From NCBI RefSeq assembly GCF_900182565.1, contig NZ_FXTI01000008.1, positions 1 through 64,000 on the forward strand: 64,000 nt of DNA, given 5' to 3'. Of this stretch, positions 59,939 through 64,000 are shown one piece after another. Source of the DNA: Melghirimyces algeriensis. GTDB taxonomy: Bacteria > Bacillota > Bacilli > Thermoactinomycetales > DSM-45169. The notes under the pieces are model-generated. The model saw only the letters and a list, made by a program, of their open reading frames with translations. It searched no databases and was not told the origin of the DNA. Position 1 is the first letter of the stretch; each line of letters begins with the position of its first letter. Made by a program: the position numbers and the translations under genes.

Positions 59939-59969
59939 AAAAAACACCCCCAGGTTTCAGGGGTGTTTT
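59939..59969 (-). terminator. pssA terminator
   Basis: Perfect AAAACACCCC/GGGGTGTTTT stem (59969-59960 with 59950-59941) and a U-rich tail on the minus strand; symmetrical enough to act for the plus-strand gene too. Confidence 0.85.
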
Positions 59970-59973
59970 CAAT

Positions 59974-60684
59974 TTATGGTTTAAACTCTTCAATCGGCTC
60001 TTCTCCGTTCTGTCTTCGTTTTCTGGAAACCGAATGCTTCACCCCGTAGAAAGCATACATGACCAGAGGAATAAACAGGAGCTTGGGGAACAACTCCGGA
60101 AAACGAACAGCTGTCCATCCCATCAAAATAACCAGAAAAGGAGCCACCCAATAAGTACGACGCGGGATTCCTAATTTTTTGAAGTTCGGATATTTTACTT
60201 GACTGATCATCAGATAGGATAAAAACATCATTCCCATGATCATAAAGCCCACCCCGGCCATTTCAGCGTACAAGGCCATGGTGGCAAGTACCCCACCCGC
60301 AGCAGTAATGGGAAGACCGATAAAGTAACCCGGAATCCCCGGTTTTACATTAAAGCGGGCCAGACGAAGAGCTCCGCAGATCGGAAAGATGGCCATGATC
60401 ACCCAACCCATAAATCCTAAATGATGAAGAATTGAAGTATACATAATCAGTGCAGGAGCCACTCCGAAGGAGATTACGTCTGACAGAGAGTCCAATTCTT
60501 TCCCGAATTCGCTCTGGGTATTCAGCATACGGGCAACACGACCATCCAATCCGTCCAACAGCATTCCGATAATCACCATGATCGCACCGTATTTCCATTC
60601 ACCCTCAACAGCGAGAATCATGGCTACAATCCCCAAAAATAAGTTCCCGACAGTAAACATACTCGGTAACGCTCTAGCAAACAT
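59974..60684 (-). CDS. pssA: CDP-diacylglycerol-serine O-phosphatidyltransferase
   Basis: 236 residues, about six membrane helices. The CDP-alcohol phosphotransferase signature DG..DGR.AR........G...D...D is complete (in DGLDGRVARMLNTQSEFGKE, LDSLSD). It makes phosphatidylserine. No psd gene lies next to it here. It stands between disA and the carD operon, which differs from B. subtilis. The ATG follows AGGAGG. Confidence 0.93.
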   Translation of the reverse strand: MFARALPSMFTVGNLFLGIVAMILAVEGEWKYGAIMVIIGMLLDGLDGRVARMLNTQSEFGKELDSLSDVISFGVAPALIMYTSILHHLGFMGWVIMAIFPICGALRLARFNVKPGIPGYFIGLPITAAGGVLATMALYAEMAGVGFMIMGMMFLSYLMISQVKYPNFKKLGIPRRTYWVAPFLVILMGWTAVRFPELFPKLLFIPLVMYAFYGVKHSVSRKRRQNGEEPIEEFKP

Positions 60685-60777
60685 GAAAGGGAACCTCCTA
60701 AAAAATTAAATAACACCATGTCACGGAGAAGTATACCTCCTCTCCTTATAACATAAGTTTACATGATTTCGTGAAAT

Positions 60778-61854
60778 TTATATATGCCTATCAATAAAAA
60801 CCTGCTCCTGAATTCGTTTGATTCCTTCCTTAACCGCGCGAGCCCGCACACCCCCGATTCCTTCCACATCATCCAGTTCTTCAATGGTTGCCATGATCAC
60901 TTGGGGAAGAGATTCAAAACGCTCAATCAACTTTTTAATAATGGATGACGGCAAACGGGGAATCTTGTTCAGAATCCGGTATCCCCTGGGCGCCACTGCT
61001 TCCTCATGAAGATTATGGTGCGGGTCGTAACCCAGAATCCGAACGATATTGCTATGTTCCAGCAATTCATCAGCCGAAAGGCTCTTCAATTGTTCCAGCA
61101 CCTTGGCGGGCGGCTGACAGTTGGGATCGGAACAATAATCCCGAATCACCAGATGGGCTTCCTCTTCCACATTAACCACCAGTTCCTCAAGTTGCATACT
61201 GATGAGCCGTCCTTCCGTCCCCAGCTCGTTAATATATCGTTCAATTTCACTTTTAATGCGCAATACCATCTCAATCCGTTGAATCACCATGGTTACTTCG
61301 CTTAGTGTGACCAATTCCTCAAACTCCAACGCACTCAGGTTGGTCATGGACTGATCCAAAACCGATTTATATTTTTCCAATGTTTGAATGGCTTGGTTGG
61401 CCTTGGTCAGAATCACTCCGATATCTTTCAAAGCATATCGGTAGTTTCCTTGGTACAGGGTGATCACATTGCGACGCTGGGAAATGGAGATCACCAGTTT
61501 TCCAGTCTGGCGGGCAGTTCGTTGGGCAGTCCGGTGTCGAATCCCCGTCTCGGTTGAAGGAATCGAGGAGCTGGGAACCAACTGTGCATTGGCATACAGA
61601 ATGCGACGCCCGTCATTGGACAGAATAATGGCTCCATCCATTTTGCAAAGTTCATACAGATGAGCGGGAGAGAAGGAACAATCAATATGGAATCCTCCGT
61701 CCACGATCTCCCGGACCGCATCATCATAGCCAACGACGATCAATGCCCCCGTATTGGCTCCCAGTACATTGTCCAACCCTTCGCGAAACAGGGTTCCAGG
61801 GGCTACCCGACGAAGGATCTTGCTTTCAAAATGGTTTTTCTTTTCTTCTTTCAA
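60778..61854 (-). CDS. disA: DNA integrity scanning protein DisA
   Basis: 358 residues: diadenylate cyclase domain with DGA (73-75) and RHR (106-108) motifs, a central helical spine, and a C-terminal helix-hairpin-helix DNA-binding domain (DDVEGIGGVRARAVKEGI). It makes c-di-AMP and scans DNA before sporulation; in B. subtilis RadA, encoded next to it, modulates it. TTG start behind GGGAGGG. Confidence 0.97.
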   Translation of the reverse strand: MKEEKKNHFESKILRRVAPGTLFREGLDNVLGANTGALIVVGYDDAVREIVDGGFHIDCSFSPAHLYELCKMDGAIILSNDGRRILYANAQLVPSSSIPSTETGIRHRTAQRTARQTGKLVISISQRRNVITLYQGNYRYALKDIGVILTKANQAIQTLEKYKSVLDQSMTNLSALEFEELVTLSEVTMVIQRIEMVLRIKSEIERYINELGTEGRLISMQLEELVVNVEEEAHLVIRDYCSDPNCQPPAKVLEQLKSLSADELLEHSNIVRILGYDPHHNLHEEAVAPRGYRILNKIPRLPSSIIKKLIERFESLPQVIMATIEELDDVEGIGGVRARAVKEGIKRIQEQVFIDRHI

Positions 61855-61859
61855 ATCTC

Positions 61860-63221
61860 CTACCCTCCCAATCCCGCTTCCAAAGCTTCTTCCACCGATT
61901 CAACCCATACAATATCCAGACTCTTTGGCGGTGTCCAGCCCTTTTTGTTCTTGGCAGGCAAAATGACTCGTTCAAAACCCATGTTCGCCGCTTCAACCAC
62001 CCGGTTCTCCAACCGGGAAACACCACGCACCTCACCCGTTAAACCCACTTCGCCGATCATCACATCTTTTGGACGGGTGGGTCGATTTCGAAAACTGGAG
62101 GCCAAACTGACACAGACAGCCAGATCAACGGCCGGTTCATCCAAGCGAACGCCTCCAACCACATTGACATAAGCATCCTGGTTTTGCATAAACAAGCCCA
62201 AGCGCTTTTCCAATACAGCCATAATCATGGTTACGCGATTATGATCCAATCCGGATGCCATCCGTTTGGGTGTGGCAAAACTGCTGGGAGCTACCAGAGC
62301 CTGCAATTCAATCAGTACAGGCCTCGTTCCTTCCATGCTGGCTGTGACAGCAGAGCCGGATACCCCTGTGGGTCGCTCGGAGAGAAACATTTCCGAGGGG
62401 TTATCCACTTCCGTCAGACCCTCTGATTTCATCTCAAACAATCCGATTTCATTGGTTGACCCAAAACGATTCTTGACCGCCCGAAGCACACGGTAGGTGT
62501 GATGTCTTTCCCCTTCAAAATAAAGCACACAGTCCACCATGTGCTCCAACATTCGGGGACCGGCGATCGCTCCTTCTTTTGTTACATGTCCCACAATGAT
62601 TACGGCCACACCTTTATTCTTCGCTATCCGCATCAAGCGCCCCGTGCATTCGCGAACCTGCGCAACGCTCCCCGGAGCGGAGGTTACTTCGGCAAGGTGG
62701 ATCGTCTGAATGGAGTCGATCACCAAAAGACGCGGATTCACCTCTTCAACCAACGACTCAATCGCCTCCAGATCCGTCTCTGCGGCGACAAAAAGCCGGG
62801 ATTGTAAAGCATTTAGCCGATCCGCCCGAAGACGGGTCTGTTCAGCAGATTCTTCACCAGACACATAGAGAATGGGCATCCCCAGGTCAGCCAATCGATA
62901 AGATGCCTGTAACAGCAGTGTGGATTTCCCAATCCCCGGATCTCCTCCCACGAGAATCAGGGAACCGGGGACCAAACCTCCTCCCAAAACCCGGTTCAGC
63001 TCCCGGATGCCCATGTCAAATCGAGGTTCTTCCATTCCCCTCACTTCCGTGATGGGAGTTGCCGATTGCCTCTGCCGGGTAACCGGTCGACCGCTTCCAC
63101 TTCGGGATTCCCGTTCCTCCACCAGCGTATTCCAATGTCCGCATCCAGGGCAACGTCCCAACCACTTGGGTGATTCGTAACCACATTCTTGACATGCAAA
63201 TTTTGATTTATACTTTGCCAC
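61860..63221 (-). CDS. radA: DNA repair protein RadA (Sms)
   Basis: 453 residues: N-terminal zinc finger (Cys10, 13, 24, 27), RecA-like ATPase with Walker A GGDPGIGKST, the RadA-specific KNRFGSTNEIGLFEM motif and a C-terminal Lon-like domain. It processes recombination intermediates. The GTG at 63221 (MAKYKSKFACQECG) is seven bases from AAGGGG; an ATG six codons earlier lacks an SD. Five bases before disA, in one operon. Confidence 0.97.
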   Translation of the reverse strand: MAKYKSKFACQECGYESPKWLGRCPGCGHWNTLVEERESRSGSGRPVTRQRQSATPITEVRGMEEPRFDMGIRELNRVLGGGLVPGSLILVGGDPGIGKSTLLLQASYRLADLGMPILYVSGEESAEQTRLRADRLNALQSRLFVAAETDLEAIESLVEEVNPRLLVIDSIQTIHLAEVTSAPGSVAQVRECTGRLMRIAKNKGVAVIIVGHVTKEGAIAGPRMLEHMVDCVLYFEGERHHTYRVLRAVKNRFGSTNEIGLFEMKSEGLTEVDNPSEMFLSERPTGVSGSAVTASMEGTRPVLIELQALVAPSSFATPKRMASGLDHNRVTMIMAVLEKRLGLFMQNQDAYVNVVGGVRLDEPAVDLAVCVSLASSFRNRPTRPKDVMIGEVGLTGEVRGVSRLENRVVEAANMGFERVILPAKNKKGWTPPKSLDIVWVESVEEALEAGLGG

Positions 63222-63261
63222 AGAGGGACCCCTTCTCACATTCTATTTGGTTCCAAAATCC

Positions 63262-63270
63262 ATTATATCA
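63262..63270 (-). promoter_or_regulatory. Possible extended -10 promoter of radA-disA
   Basis: TGATATAAT is an extended -10 on the minus strand about 40 bases before radA and just after the clpC terminator. No good -35 is visible. Confidence 0.45.
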
Positions 63271-63281
63271 AAATTCTACGT

Positions 63282-63312
63282 AAAAACGCACCTCCCGTAA
63301 GCTGGGAGGTGC
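63282..63312 (-). terminator. Terminator of the clpC operon
   Basis: GCACCTCCC/GGGAGGTGC stem (63312-63304 with 63296-63288) and U-rich tail on the minus strand, seven bases after clpC. Confidence 0.85.
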
Positions 63313-63318
63313 AAGAAT

Positions 63319-64000
63319 TCAATTCTCTTTGCCTGAAGGAGCCATTTCCATTCTTTGCACGAGAAGCTCCCCATCTTTTTCATCAATTTTCACCGTATCT
63401 CCATGCTTGATGTTCCCTTTCAAGAGCTCTTCCGACAACCGGTCCTCAATATGCTTTTGAATCGCCCGGCGGAGCGGTCGGGCACCATAGGTCGGATCAA
63501 ATCCGGCTTTGGCAAGATAGTTGGCTGCCTGATCCGTCAGGGTGAAATCAATCTCCTGCTCCTGCAAGCGTCTCCTGAGTTGATCCGACATCAGGGTGAC
63601 AATCTGCTGAAGGTGTTCTTCTTTCAGAGAATGGAAGACAATCACATCGTCAATCCGGTTGAGGAACTCCGGACGGAAGGTTTTCTTCAATTCCTCCATC
63701 ACATTGTCTTTCATCGATTCATATTCATTCTCTGCCTGATCGCCCACCGTGAATCCTAGACGTTTGTTCTGTTTGATCAAGTCCGCTCCCACATTGGATG
63801 TCATGATGATTACGGTGTTGCGAAAGTCCACCGTACGGCCTTTCCCATCCGTCAACCGGCCATCCTCCAACACCTGGAGCATAATGTTAAACACTTCGGG
63901 GTGTGCTTTTTCCACCTCATCAAACAGGATCACGGAATATGGCTTGCGACGGACTTTCTCAGTCAGTTGCCCACCTTCGTCATAACCCACATATCCCGGA
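63319..64000 (-). CDS. clpC: ClpC ATPase, C-terminal part (runs off the right edge)
   Basis: The last 227 residues of the second AAA+ domain: GYDEGGQLTEKVRR, Walker B VILFDEVEKAHPEV, sensor 1 VIIMTSNVGAD, arginine finger FRPEFLNRIDDVIVFH and sensor 2 YGARPLRRAI. ClpC unfolds proteins for ClpP, with McsB-phosphorylated arginine as one tag. The frame stays open to position 63999. Upstream genes (ctsR, mcsA, mcsB) would lie outside. Confidence 0.95.
   Translation of the reverse strand, partial: PGYVGYDEGGQLTEKVRRKPYSVILFDEVEKAHPEVFNIMLQVLEDGRLTDGKGRTVDFRNTVIIMTSNVGADLIKQNKRLGFTVGDQAENEYESMKDNVMEELKKTFRPEFLNRIDDVIVFHSLKEEHLQQIVTLMSDQLRRRLQEQEIDFTLTDQAANYLAKAGFDPTYGARPLRRAIQKHIEDRLSEELLKGNIKHGDTVKIDEKDGELLVQRMEMAPSGKEN

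Noticed and set aside
60718..60760. Possible promoter of pssA (TGTTATAAG-like, minus)
   Set aside because: Weak -10 and no -35; pssA may simply be read from the radA-disA message.
1..64000. CRISPR array or tRNA genes
   Set aside because: No regularly spaced repeat and no cloverleaf recognised by eye on either strand.

Overview
The window comes from an endospore-forming Firmicute of the order Bacillales. Evidence for this is sigma-H, GerD, CwlD, KbaA, PdaB, SalA and a SpoIIM-like protein, together with Bacillus subtilis gene order across almost the whole window. Moderate GC content, many GTG/TTG starts behind strong Shine-Dalgarno (SD) sites and the general look of the proteins would fit Thermoactinomycetaceae. 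That family assignment is an impression, not a demonstration. The map runs mostly on the minus strand, so transcription reads right to left. It starts in clpC at the right edge and ends in the leader of a ribosomal RNA operon that leaves the left edge.

Right part (64.0-45.4 kb, minus): clpC 3' end, radA, disA, pssA, a divergent small gene, carD, yacL, ispD, ispF, gltX, a cysteine T-box with cysE-cysS-mrnC-rlmB-rae1, sigH, rpmG-secE-nusG, rplK-rplA, an L10 leader with rplJ-rplL, and rsmC/ybxB. Centre (45.1-32.9 kb): rpoB-rpoC, then the str operon (L7Ae-like gene, rpsL, rpsG, fusA, tuf) from a consensus promoter, closed by a terminator. Left-centre (25.9-10.7 kb): the S10-spc-alpha super-operon from rpsJ to rplQ, from a TTGCAA-17-TATAAT promoter, with secY, adk, map, infA and rpoA embedded. 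Then come the energy-coupling factor (ECF) transporter module ecfA1-ecfA2-ecfT with truA, then rplM-rpsI. Left end (6.3-0.35 kb): a sporulation and germination cluster (ybaK-like, cwlD, salA, gerD, kbaA, pdaB, spoIIM-like), an OsmC protein and tandem rrn promoters.

The one accessory region is about 7 kb (26.1-32.9 kb) between the S10 and str operons. It holds several decayed genes: a frameshifted secreted protein, a PhoD-like C-terminal remnant, a cupin gene with a frameshift and a stop, a membrane-protein remnant, and a frameshifted small gene with a partial duplicate. It also holds intact genes: an AraC/GyrI-type regulator, a TetR-type regulator with two N-terminal HTH domains, a membrane-anchored alpha/beta hydrolase and a lipoprotein. 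Two closely similar 26-bp palindromic sites lie in front of the TetR gene and the hydrolase gene, so these two probably form a small repressor-controlled unit.

I found no tRNA gene, CRISPR array, insertion sequence, phage gene or defence system. Nothing here is convincingly a new system. The best leads are the tandem-HTH TetR locus with its operators, mutually exclusive hairpins in front of adk, a palindrome filling the spacer of the str promoter, and overlapping sporulation-type promoters between pdaB and the spoIIM-like gene. All start choices, promoters and hairpins were read by eye.
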